Below, piece after piece: positions 57,629 to 64,000 of a DNA stretch of 64,000 nucleotides; the stretch's first letter is position 1; every line of letters begins with the position of its first letter. Below the pieces are notes generated by a model. The model was not told where the DNA came from. It did no database searches and was given only the letters and a program-made list of their open reading frames with translations. The position numbers and the translations under genes were made by a program. This DNA comes from Nocardioides marmotae (GTDB lineage: Bacteria; Actinomycetota; Actinomycetes; Propionibacteriales; Nocardioidaceae), in contig NZ_CP053660.1 in the NCBI RefSeq assembly GCF_013177455.1, positions 4,154,001 through 4,218,000 on the forward strand. The letters are read 5' to 3'.

Positions 57629-58636
57629 ATGACGGCCGGGGCGGGGGACGGCGCGGACGGCCCGGGGGGCGCGCGCTGGCTGCGCCGCGCCCGGGTGGCG
57701 GGCGCCGTCGCCGTGGTCGCCGCCCTCGCCGTGGCGGTGCCGCTCGCGCCGCGCTGGGTCGAGGCCTCCCGGCCCGAGGCGCCGCTGGCCGCGCCCGGCA
57801 CGGTCGAGGTCTCCACCGAGTGCCGCACCCGGGCCGACGGCGGGCTCGACCACCCCGACTTCCTGCTCGGCGACGCCTCCTGGGCCCGCTTCTGCGTCGT
57901 CGGCGGCTCCTACCCGCGCCCGATCGGCTCGGCGCTGGTCCCCGACACCGTGCTCTCCGACGGCGCCGCCGCGCTGGTCGGCGGCTGGCAGCGCAGCGAG
58001 GGCCCCGTGGGGCCGTGCCGGCCGACGCCGTCGGCGACGAAGTTCGCGGTGCAGGTCGGCTTCGACGACGGCACCGTCGCCGAGGTGTACGGCGAGACCT
58101 CGGAGTGCGCCGCCTACACCCGGCCCGGCCCGGGCACCCGCGTCGTCCCCGGCGGCCGCGTCTTCCGCGAGCTGATGACCGCGCTGGCGCTCGAGGAGTC
58201 CGGGGGGTCCGGTGGGGCCGGCGGGTCGGTGGCGCCCGCTCCGTCGCCGACCTGTCCCGCCGCTCCGCCCGCGCTCCCGTCCGCGATCACCCGGCGACCG
58301 GCGACCGGGCTCGCCGCCACCGGGGTGGCCGAGGCGGTCGTGTGCCGCTACGACCGGCCGGGGGCGGACCCGGTCGGCACGCCCCTGCGGCCCACCGAGG
58401 CCGAGCGGGTGCGGCTGCTGGCGCTGGGCGCGTTCGACCCGACCCCGCCGGCGTGCACGCCCGACCCCGGCGCCGCGTCGTACGTCGTGCTGCTCGCGGG
58501 CCACGACGGGGCGACGTACGACCTCGGGCTCGCCGGGGGCGACTGCGACGCGGTCCGGCTCGACGACCAGCGGCTCGGCACGTCGCCCGCGCTCGCGACC
58601 GCGCTGGCCGGTCTCGCGGCGGGCACCGGCTCCTGA
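57629..58636 (+). CDS. membrane-anchored extracellular protein of unknown function
   Basis: The 335-residue protein has an N-terminal signal-anchor (RRARVAGAVAVVAALAVAVPLA, about 19-40) and an extracellular region with eight or so Cys, likely in disulfides. There appear to be two related halves, each holding a 'Cys-Arg ... Tyr/Phe ... Cys' segment around 60-180 and 210-320, separated by a Gly/Pro linker. ATG start, 7 nt after GATCCT. I do not recognise the family. It is divergent from helD. Confidence 0.7.
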   Translation: MTAGAGDGADGPGGARWLRRARVAGAVAVVAALAVAVPLAPRWVEASRPEAPLAAPGTVEVSTECRTRADGGLDHPDFLLGDASWARFCVVGGSYPRPIGSALVPDTVLSDGAAALVGGWQRSEGPVGPCRPTPSATKFAVQVGFDDGTVAEVYGETSECAAYTRPGPGTRVVPGGRVFRELMTALALEESGGSGGAGGSVAPAPSPTCPAAPPALPSAITRRPATGLAATGVAEAVVCRYDRPGADPVGTPLRPTEAERVRLLALGAFDPTPPACTPDPGAASYVVLLAGHDGATYDLGLAGGDCDAVRLDDQRLGTSPALATALAGLAAGTGS

Positions 58637-58733
58637 GGGCGGCGCTCGCCAACTGTTACCGAACGCTGGCCCGGCCGTGGACGTCGTGTGGACCGCGCTC
58701 TCGTAGCGTCCTACTCGGCAGGGCAACCTGTCG

Positions 58734-58800
58734 AAAAAGCGGAGAACGACACGAGCCACCGGGGGGATGGCTCGCGTGCGGCGTCGGGGGGCGCCGAGCG
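58734..58800 (-). ncRNA. 6C-type small RNA (two hairpins with CCCCCC loops)
   Basis: On the minus strand two hairpins follow each other: CGGCG-CCCCCCGA-CGCCG (six C at 58791-58786) and a 10-bp stem CACGCGAGCCA / UGGCUCGUG with loop UCCCCCCGG (six C at 58766-58761). A U5 tract follows at 58738-58734. Two stems each with exactly six loop C's are the definition of the actinobacterial 6C RNA (B11 in M. tuberculosis). One G.U pair in the second stem would be a C.A clash on the other strand, which supports the minus strand. The 5' end is not fixed by sequence. Confidence 0.62.
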
Positions 58801-58811
58801 TCTTCGCCCGT

Positions 58812-58855
58812 CGAAGCCCGTCCGGCGCCTTTGGGGGACCGCCGGACGGGCTTCG
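58812..58855. terminator. strong hairpin between the 6C-like RNA and the enoyl-CoA hydratase gene
   Basis: CGAAGCCCGTCCGGC and GCCGGACGGGCTTCG form a perfect 15-bp stem with a 14-nt loop. On the plus strand it is followed by TCTATTTCTCGG, so it may end the rightward transcript from 57.6 kb. On the minus strand it would lie at the 3' end of the hydratase message or at the 5' side of the small RNA. Confidence 0.6.
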
Positions 58856-58894
58856 TCTATTTCTCGGTTCTTGTTCCGGGCTACTTCTGCCGGG

Positions 58895-59644
58895 TCACTT
58901 CTTCCGGGACAGGAACGCCGTCATCGCCTCGCGGGCCTCGGCCGAGCCGAAGAGCCGCGCGCTCTGCGCCGCCACGTCGTCGCCGAGCCGGTCGATCCGC
59001 TCCAGCAGGTCGTGCGCGAGCAGCGCCTTGGTCTCGCGCAGCCCCTGGACCGCGCCGGTCGCCAGCGACGCGCACACCCGCGCAACCTCGGCGTCGAGCT
59101 CGGCCGCGGGCACCGCACGGGTCACCAGCCCCATCCGCTCCGCCTCGGTGCCGGTGAAGGTCTCGCCGGTCAGGAACGTGTACGCCGCCGCGCGCGACGT
59201 CAGCCGCGGCAGCACCGTCAGCGAGATCACCGCCGGCGCCAGGCCGAGCTTGACCTCGGTCAGCGCGAAGGTCGCGTCCTCGTTGGCCACGACCACGTCC
59301 GCGGCCGCGACCAGGCCGATCCCGCCCGCCCGCACCGCGCCCTGGAGCCGCAGCACGACCGGCTTGGTCGAGCCGACCATCAGGCGCTGCAGCCGCACGA
59401 TCCCCCGCGGCGCGTCCTCCGACCCCGCCGCCGAGGCCTCGGACAGGTCCGCGCCGGAGCAGAACACCGTCCCCTCCGCGCGCACCAGCACCACCTTCGC
59501 CGCCGGGTCGGACTCCGCCTGCTCCAGGCGCTCGCCGAGCTCCCGAACCAGCTGCCCGGACAGCGCGTTGCGGTTGTGCGGGGAGTCGAGGGTGATGGTC
59601 GCGACGTCGTCGGCGACCGCGTAGTGGACCAGCTCGTCGGACAT
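58895..59644 (-). CDS. enoyl-CoA hydratase/isomerase-family protein
   Basis: The 249-residue crotonase has SPHNRNALSGQLVREL (about 21-36), the oxyanion segment VFCSGADLSEA (about 60-70), and GAVRAGGIGLVAAADVVVANEDATFALTEVKLGLAP. The first catalytic Glu position of true hydratases (A-G-G-x-x-E) reads RAGGIGLVAA, and the later Glu appears in FALTEVKLG, so an isomerase or other CoA chemistry is as likely. The start is ATG 59644; the longer frame adds 8 residues without a site. Monocistronic. Confidence 0.87.
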   Translation of the reverse strand: MSDELVHYAVADDVATITLDSPHNRNALSGQLVRELGERLEQAESDPAAKVVLVRAEGTVFCSGADLSEASAAGSEDAPRGIVRLQRLMVGSTKPVVLRLQGAVRAGGIGLVAAADVVVANEDATFALTEVKLGLAPAVISLTVLPRLTSRAAAYTFLTGETFTGTEAERMGLVTRAVPAAELDAEVARVCASLATGAVQGLRETKALLAHDLLERIDRLGDDVAAQSARLFGSAEAREAMTAFLSRKK

Positions 59645-59899
59645 GGCCGTGATCCTGCCGGACCACACCCCTCCCGTCCCCGCGGGCTCGGCTGCGGCCT
59701 GCGGGCGGTGGGTGGTCTCGGCGGGAGCAGCTAGCGGGAGAGGTACGCCGTGGTCGCGGTCGCCTCCCGGCTCGCGGTGCGCGACCAGGCCCTGGCTCGC
59801 TTGGACACCTCAGAAACTCACTGAAGTCTCGTCTCAACATGCGGCCTGACCTGGGGAAACAGCACTTTGACTGTCGGTGGTCGGTGCTTGAGTAGACCC
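59645..59899. other. intergenic region without recognised gene
   Basis: This is a divergent gap between the enoyl-CoA hydratase gene and the HNH gene. TTGACT at 59867-59872 is a fair -35 for the HNH gene, with a weak TAGACC (59893-59898) as -10. Otherwise I see no gene or hairpin. Confidence 0.4.
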
Positions 59900-61165
59900 A
59901 TGGCCAAGGACTCGCGACACCACGCACACACCGTGTGCCGGGCTGTCGCGAAGTCCCGCCGCAAGACCCGCCAGGCGGCCACGGCGGACCTGTGGTCGAT
60001 GTCCGACGAGGACGTCGAAGCCACCATCCTCGAAGCCGAGAAGCTCCGCGCGCAGGCCGACGCCCTCGCACTCCGACTGGTCGCCGAGGCCGACCGGCGC
60101 CACGCCGGCGAACGAGCCGGGGCGACCGACACCGCCGCCTGGTGGGCGCACCGCACCCGGCAGGAGCGGCGGGTGGCCAAGGGCCGGGCGCGGCTGGCGG
60201 AATCACTGGACCGGCATGCGCCCACCTCGGCCGCGCTGGTCGAGGGCGCGATCTCGGTCGACCACGCCCGGGTGATCACGTCGTGTGTCGATCGGCTCCC
60301 CGACGACCTCGAGGACCCCACCGTCCCCGCCCGCGCTGAGCAGCACCTCCTCGACGAGGCCGCCCACCTCGACCCGAAGACGCTTGCGGTGCTCGCCAAG
60401 CACGTCCTGACCGTGGTCGCGCCCGAGATCGGCGAGGCCCGCGACGCCCGCGCCCTCGAACGGGAAGAACGCGAGGCCCGCGCCAACGCCTGGCTGACCA
60501 TGTGCCCCGATGGGAAGGGCTCGGTGCGCGGGAAGTTCTCCATCCCCGAGCTGCACGCCGCGATGCTCCACAAGACCCTCCTCGCATACGCCGCACCCAA
60601 GCACCAGACCGCTACCCGCACCGAAGACCCCGAGGCGGAGCAGGTCGAGCGGCGGCCCTCGCCGGAGCGGATGGGGGATGCGTTCTGTGAGTTCCTCGAA
60701 CGGCTCCCCACCGACGGGCTCCCGAAGCTCGGTGGCCTCAACGCGACCGTCGTGGTCACGATGGACCTCGAGTCACTCGTCGGTGGGCTCGCGCCCGGTG
60801 TGCTGGACGACGGCGGGGTCATCTCCGCGGCGACCGCACGTCGGCTGGCCTGCGAGGCGGGACTGATCCCGGCGGTGCTCGGTTCGAGGTCCGAGCTGCT
60901 CGACCTCGGCCGTAGGACGCGACTCTTCTCAGGCGCCCAGCGCCGCGGGCTCAACCTGACCCAGCCGACCTGCACCGCAGACGGTTGCGACTGGCCAGCC
61001 CACCTCTGCCACGCCCACCACGACCAGCCCTGGTCACACGGCGGCACGACCGACCTGGCCAACGCCCGCAACCTCTGCCCCAGACACCACGCCCGGATCC
61101 ACGACCCAGCCTTCGAGACCACCCACCTCCCCGACGGCAAGGTCGCCTTCCACCGAAGGACATAG
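59900..61165 (+). CDS. DUF222/HNH endonuclease-domain protein (13E12-repeat family)
   Basis: The 421-residue protein has an N-terminal DUF222 helical domain (about 25-300; ARVITSCVDRLPDDL and DARALEREEREARANAWLTM are typical) and a C-terminal HNH nuclease domain with four metal-site residues (CTADGCDWPAHLCHAHHDQPWSHGGTTDLANARNLCPRHHARIHD). This is the REP13E12 family, multi-copy in mycobacteria and Nocardioides and linked to mobile repeats. The start ATG 59900 is the first in frame with homology; GTG/ATG codons further up overlap the promoter. A composite repeat array follows directly. Its GC is lower, with more Lys, than its neighbours. Confidence 0.88.
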   Translation: MAKDSRHHAHTVCRAVAKSRRKTRQAATADLWSMSDEDVEATILEAEKLRAQADALALRLVAEADRRHAGERAGATDTAAWWAHRTRQERRVAKGRARLAESLDRHAPTSAALVEGAISVDHARVITSCVDRLPDDLEDPTVPARAEQHLLDEAAHLDPKTLAVLAKHVLTVVAPEIGEARDARALEREEREARANAWLTMCPDGKGSVRGKFSIPELHAAMLHKTLLAYAAPKHQTATRTEDPEAEQVERRPSPERMGDAFCEFLERLPTDGLPKLGGLNATVVVTMDLESLVGGLAPGVLDDGGVISAATARRLACEAGLIPAVLGSRSELLDLGRRTRLFSGAQRRGLNLTQPTCTADGCDWPAHLCHAHHDQPWSHGGTTDLANARNLCPRHHARIHDPAFETTHLPDGKVAFHRRT

Positions 61166-61203
61166 GCCGACCAGCCGACGGACCAGGTCCGCCCCGCAGT
61201 CAG

Positions 61204-61862
61204 ATCCCTCGACCACCGCAACCACAGCGGTCGACCCCCACCCACCGCGAGCCGACAAGCAGCCGCGCCCACGTGCTCCGACCACCCCGAGGCCCTGCGC
61301 ACCTCGCCGGGCCTCGACACGCTCGCCAGGGCTCGCTGCTCGACCAGCGGGACCCAGGGCACATCCCTCGGCCACCGCAACCACAGCGGTCGACCCCCGC
61401 TAACCGCGAGCCGAGAAGCAACAGCGCCCAGGTGCCTCGACCACGACGGCGCGCAACCACGTCCTTCTCAAAGTCTCCCTACAACGCACCACCCGGCAGC
61501 CCGACGACCACCCCGAGGCCCTGCGCACCTCACCGGGCCTCGACACGCTCGCCAGGGCTCGCTGCTCGACCAGCGGGACGCAGGGCGCATCCCCCGACCA
61601 CCGCAACCACAACGGTCGACCCGCGCCTGCCGCGAGCCGACAAGCAACCGCGCCCAGGTGCCTCGACCCCAGCGGCGAGCAACCACGTCCTTCTCAAAGT
61701 CCTTCTACAACGCACCACCCGGCAGCCGGACGACCACCCCGAGGCCCTGCGCACCTCACCGGGCCTCGACACGCTCGCCAGGGCTCGCTGCTCGACCAAC
61801 GGGTGCCGCCAAGGCTCGCTGCTCGACCAACGGGTGGCCGCCAAGGTTCGCTGCTCGACCGA
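61204..61862. repeat. composite tandem repeat array behind the HNH gene
   Basis: This non-coding stretch (61166-61881) holds three tandem units starting at 61204, 61363 and 61589. Unit I is 159 bp; unit II is 226 bp and has an extra internal piece (CCACGTCCTTCTCAAAGT to about CCCGACGAC) that unit III also has. Each unit ends with the dispersed element CACCGGGCCTCGACACGCTC...CTGCTCGACCAGCGG (copies at 61302-61351, 61528-61577, 61754-61803). After unit III a 30-bp piece, GCTCGCTGCTCGACCAACGG with GTG(G)CCGCCAAG, repeats three times to 61862. No open reading frame with coding character is present. Confidence 0.85.
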
Positions 61863-61881
61863 CGGAGCGGGAAGTGCGGCC

Positions 61882-63435
61882 TCAGCCGACGGTGACGATG
61901 AGCTCCTGGATGCCGCTGGAGCCCTCGGGGAAGGGGTTGGCGCGGGCGGGGGACTGCGGGCCGCCGTCTCCGTCGACCACGCGGGAGGCGATCCGGTGCT
62001 GGCCGGAGGCGGCGTCCCATCGGTAGAACCACTGCCGCCAGTAGTCGTTGCCGACGTCGGGCCCGAGCTCGGCGTCCTGCCAGGGACCGCCGTCGATGCG
62101 GACCTGGACGGTGCCGACGCCGCCGTTCTGCTGGGCCCACGCGACACCGCCGACGACGACCTCACCGACGTCGAGCGGTGCGAGCGCGCGGGGGGTGTCG
62201 ATCCGGCTGGAGGGCTTGATGGGGGCTTCGGTGGCCCAGTCGCGGTCGGTCCAGTACGCCGTCTCCGCGTCGTACGTCGTCAGGGTCATCCGGGTGACCC
62301 ACTTCGTGGCGCTGATGAAGCCGTAGAGGCCGGGGATGACCATCCGCGCGGGGAACCCGTGCTCGCGCGGGAGCTGCTCGCCGTTCATGCCGACGGCCAG
62401 CAGCGCGTCGCGCCCGTCGGTGGCGAGCGCCAACGGCGTGGAGATCGTCATGCCGTCGACGTCGGTGGAGAGGATCTGGTCGGCGCGGGTGCCGACGCCG
62501 GCGCGGTCGAGCAGCTCGTTCAGCGGTACGCCGAGCCAGCGGGCGCCGCCGACGAACTCGCCACCGACGCTGTTGGACACGCAGGTCAGCGTGATGTCCT
62601 TCTCGACCAGGTCCATGGCGAGGATGTCGTCGAGGGTGAAGGTGACCTCCTCCTCGACGTCGCCGTCGATGGTGAGCGTCCACTCCTCGACGTCGACGAT
62701 CGGCACGTCGAGCCGGGTGTCGACGCGGTAGAAGTCGCTGTTCGCCACCTGCAGCGGCGTGATCCCGGCGAACCGCTCCTCCAGCCCCTCGGGCAGCGGC
62801 GGCAGCGGCTTCGCGGCGGCGGGGAGGTCGATGGCGACGGCGCGGGTGCGGTACGACGCGACCCAGCGGCCCGCGCCGCCGAGCACGGCCGCGGCGCCGG
62901 CCACGACGCCCATCGCCACGAGCAGCCCGCGGCGGGACGGCCCGCCGGCCTCCCCCGGGCGGTCCTCGACACGGTCCTCAGCGGGGGCACCGACCCGGCC
63001 ACCGACGGCCGCAGGAGCCGCCGCCCGCACCAGCCAGGCGAGGGCGGCGAGGCCGACGACGAGCGCCACCAGGCTCGGCGCCACCGCGGAGACGCCGGCG
63101 GTGGGCCGGGTGACGGCGATGACGGCGGGCACGGCGACGAGCAGGACGAACACGGCGGCGCCGTACGCGAAGCGCCGGCGGGCGAGCAGGCCGGCGACGG
63201 CCGCCAGCAGGACCACCCCGACGAGGACCGACCCGATGAGGATCGGCTTGTCGCGGGTGCCGAACTGGCTGATCGCCCACTCCTTGACGGGGGTGGGCGT
63301 CAGGTCGATGACCTGCGAGCCCACCGCCAGGACCGGCGAGGTCGCCGGGTCGAGGAGAGCGGCCGCGAGGTGCCCGGCGGCCACGCCGGCGAGCGTGGCG
63401 AGGACGCCGGACAGGGCGGCGAGGAGTCGATTCAC
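61882..63435 (-). CDS. membrane-anchored molybdopterin-dependent oxidoreductase (sulfite oxidase/YedY fold)
   Basis: This is a 517-residue protein. The first 190 residues contain about five transmembrane segments. The periplasmic catalytic domain follows, with the molybdenum-ligand Cys in ITLTCVSNSVGGEFVGGARW (about 300) and the sulfite-oxidase-fold features LLAVGMNGEQLPREHGFPARMVIPGLYGFISATKWVTRM. A C-terminal Mo-co dimerisation domain (VRIDGGPWQDAELG; YRWDAASGQHRIASRVVDGDG) ends it. Substrate unknown; sulfite or methionine-sulfoxide chemistry is possible. The GTG at 63435 is used, since a longer frame has no homology and no ribosome-binding site. Confidence 0.87.
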   Translation of the reverse strand: MNRLLAALSGVLATLAGVAAGHLAAALLDPATSPVLAVGSQVIDLTPTPVKEWAISQFGTRDKPILIGSVLVGVVLLAAVAGLLARRRFAYGAAVFVLLVAVPAVIAVTRPTAGVSAVAPSLVALVVGLAALAWLVRAAAPAAVGGRVGAPAEDRVEDRPGEAGGPSRRGLLVAMGVVAGAAAVLGGAGRWVASYRTRAVAIDLPAAAKPLPPLPEGLEERFAGITPLQVANSDFYRVDTRLDVPIVDVEEWTLTIDGDVEEEVTFTLDDILAMDLVEKDITLTCVSNSVGGEFVGGARWLGVPLNELLDRAGVGTRADQILSTDVDGMTISTPLALATDGRDALLAVGMNGEQLPREHGFPARMVIPGLYGFISATKWVTRMTLTTYDAETAYWTDRDWATEAPIKPSSRIDTPRALAPLDVGEVVVGGVAWAQQNGGVGTVQVRIDGGPWQDAELGPDVGNDYWRQWFYRWDAASGQHRIASRVVDGDGGPQSPARANPFPEGSSGIQELIVTVG

Positions 63436-63627
63436 GGGCAGTCGTTCGGAGCGGACCTCACCCCGGACTGAATGACCGGACTGCGACGCAGCCCACGCCC
63501 GGCCACGCGGAGGCCAGGAACTCGGCCCGCGCACCGGCCGTTGACCGAGGACCATGCGCAAGAAACCTCGACCAGTCCTGGCCGCCCGCTCCCGAACAAG
63601 CGTCACTGACGCGGGACCCGGTGGCCG

Positions 63628-64000
63628 ATGACCCCGCTCCTCTCCCTCCTCCTCGGCCTGCTGGTCGTGCTGGCGATCACCGCCGTCACCGGCTACTTCG
63701 TGGCCCAGGAGTTCGCCTACATGGCGGTGGACCGCTCCCGCCTCAAGGCCCGCGCCGCCGCCGGCGACGCCACCGCCCGCCGCGCGCTGAAGGTCACGCG
63801 TCGCACCTCGTTCATGCTGTCGGGCGCCCAGCTCGGCATCACCGTCACCGGCCTGCTGGTCGGGTACGTCGCCGAGCCGCTCATCGGCGACTCGCTGGGC
63901 ACGATGCTCGGCGGCGTCGGGGTCCCGACCGCGGTCGGCGTCGGAGTCGGCACGGTCCTGGCGCTGGTCTTCTCGACCTTCGTCCAGATGCTCTTCGGCG
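63628..64000 (+). CDS. CNNM/DUF21 (CorC/HlyC-type) membrane protein, N-terminal part (3' end outside window)
   Basis: The visible 124 codons start with ATG 63628 and a hydrophobic helix (LLSLLLGLLVVLAITAVTGYFVAQEFAYMAVDRSRLKARA). They continue RTSFMLSGAQLGITVTGLLVGYVAEPLIGDSLG and a second helix, the CNNM transmembrane domain of the hemolysin/CorC family thought to transport or sense Mg2+. The CBS and CorC domains should follow beyond the window. Confidence 0.87.
   Translation, partial: MTPLLSLLLGLLVVLAITAVTGYFVAQEFAYMAVDRSRLKARAAAGDATARRALKVTRRTSFMLSGAQLGITVTGLLVGYVAEPLIGDSLGTMLGGVGVPTAVGVGVGTVLALVFSTFVQMLFG

Noticed and set aside
58640..58860. Plus-strand riboswitch (c-di-GMP, ZTP, fluoride or Moco types)
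   Set aside because: None of the conserved core strings of those classes could be placed, whereas the minus strand gives two matching C6-loop hairpins.
61204..61862. CRISPR or coding array behind the HNH gene
   Set aside because: Units are long, composite and imperfect, with no regular spacers and no frame with coding character.

Overview
The window is chromosomal DNA from a very GC-rich actinobacterium. Nocardioides or a close relative (Nocardioidaceae) fits best. This rests on base composition and codon use, a heterotetrameric branched-chain keto-acid dehydrogenase, a DesA3-like desaturase with its private reductase, MprAB- and HelD-like genes, a 13E12-type DUF222/HNH gene, dispersed 'TGGTTGAGCAGC / TTTCGACAC' extragenic elements, and a probable 6C small RNA. 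I read about 60 protein genes and no tRNA, rRNA, CRISPR array, IS element or prophage. The first and last genes are cut by the window edges.

Region 1 (1-9.7 kb) is a catabolic cluster. A rightward trio (beta-hydroxyacid dehydrogenase end, cupin, FAH-family hydratase) faces a leftward operon (alpha/beta C-C hydrolase of the 2,6-dihydroxypseudooxynicotine-hydrolase type, beta-hydroxyacid dehydrogenase, creatinase/Xaa-Pro-type M24 protein, succinate-semialdehyde-type dehydrogenase). Divergent from that operon are a soluble NMT1/THI5-like binding protein, an MFS transporter and a LacI regulator. Two LacI-type operators lie in the divergent promoter region. Region 2 (9.8-15.5 kb) has an MFS transporter, a fatty-acyl desaturase with its ferredoxin-reductase partner, a divergent PucR-type regulator and a secreted fasciclin protein. 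Region 3 (15.6-25.8 kb) has a GDSL esterase lipoprotein beside a remnant of a paralogue, a YtcJ-like amidohydrolase, an ECF sigma factor divergent from a Ser/Thr kinase and overlapping an M1 peptidase lipoprotein, an AccD3-like carboxyltransferase and a second kinase.

Region 4 (25.8-35.7 kb) is mainly core metabolism: bkdABC, SRPBCC, DUF1360, a CDF metal transporter, a Xi-class GST, RNase J and a HisC-type aminotransferase. Region 5 (35.8-40.1 kb) is accessory: a broken micro-ORF, two unknown small genes, a VanZ protein, and a leftward set of SAV_915-like protein, EspC/WXG-like small protein, WXG protein with a glycine-zipper tail and a membrane protein. This set looks like a type VII secretion substrate with a possible immunity partner. 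A 40-residue exported micro-protein follows. Region 6 (40.1-49.7 kb) has a DDAH-type amidinohydrolase under a divergent GntR regulator with a perfect palindromic operator, a small membrane protein, LMW tyrosine phosphatase, fructosamine-kinase family protein, a secreted PQQ-type sugar dehydrogenase, an MprAB-like two-component system with a lipoprotein, and a thioesterase. Region 7 (49.7-57.5 kb) reads leftward: HelD helicase, a repeat block, PhzE-type chorismate enzyme, pabA, pabB and zwf. Region 8 (57.6-64 kb) has an anchored unknown protein, a 6C-type RNA, an enoyl-CoA hydratase, the DUF222/HNH gene with a composite repeat array behind it, a membrane molybdo-oxidoreductase and the start of a CNNM/CorC protein.

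A theme across the window is many genes whose start codon lies 6-7 nt after a TANNNT -10 hexamer, the layout of leaderless transcripts. Another is short tandem duplications sitting on stop codons or in small ORFs. Positions and functions come from reading the sequence only; no database search was run.
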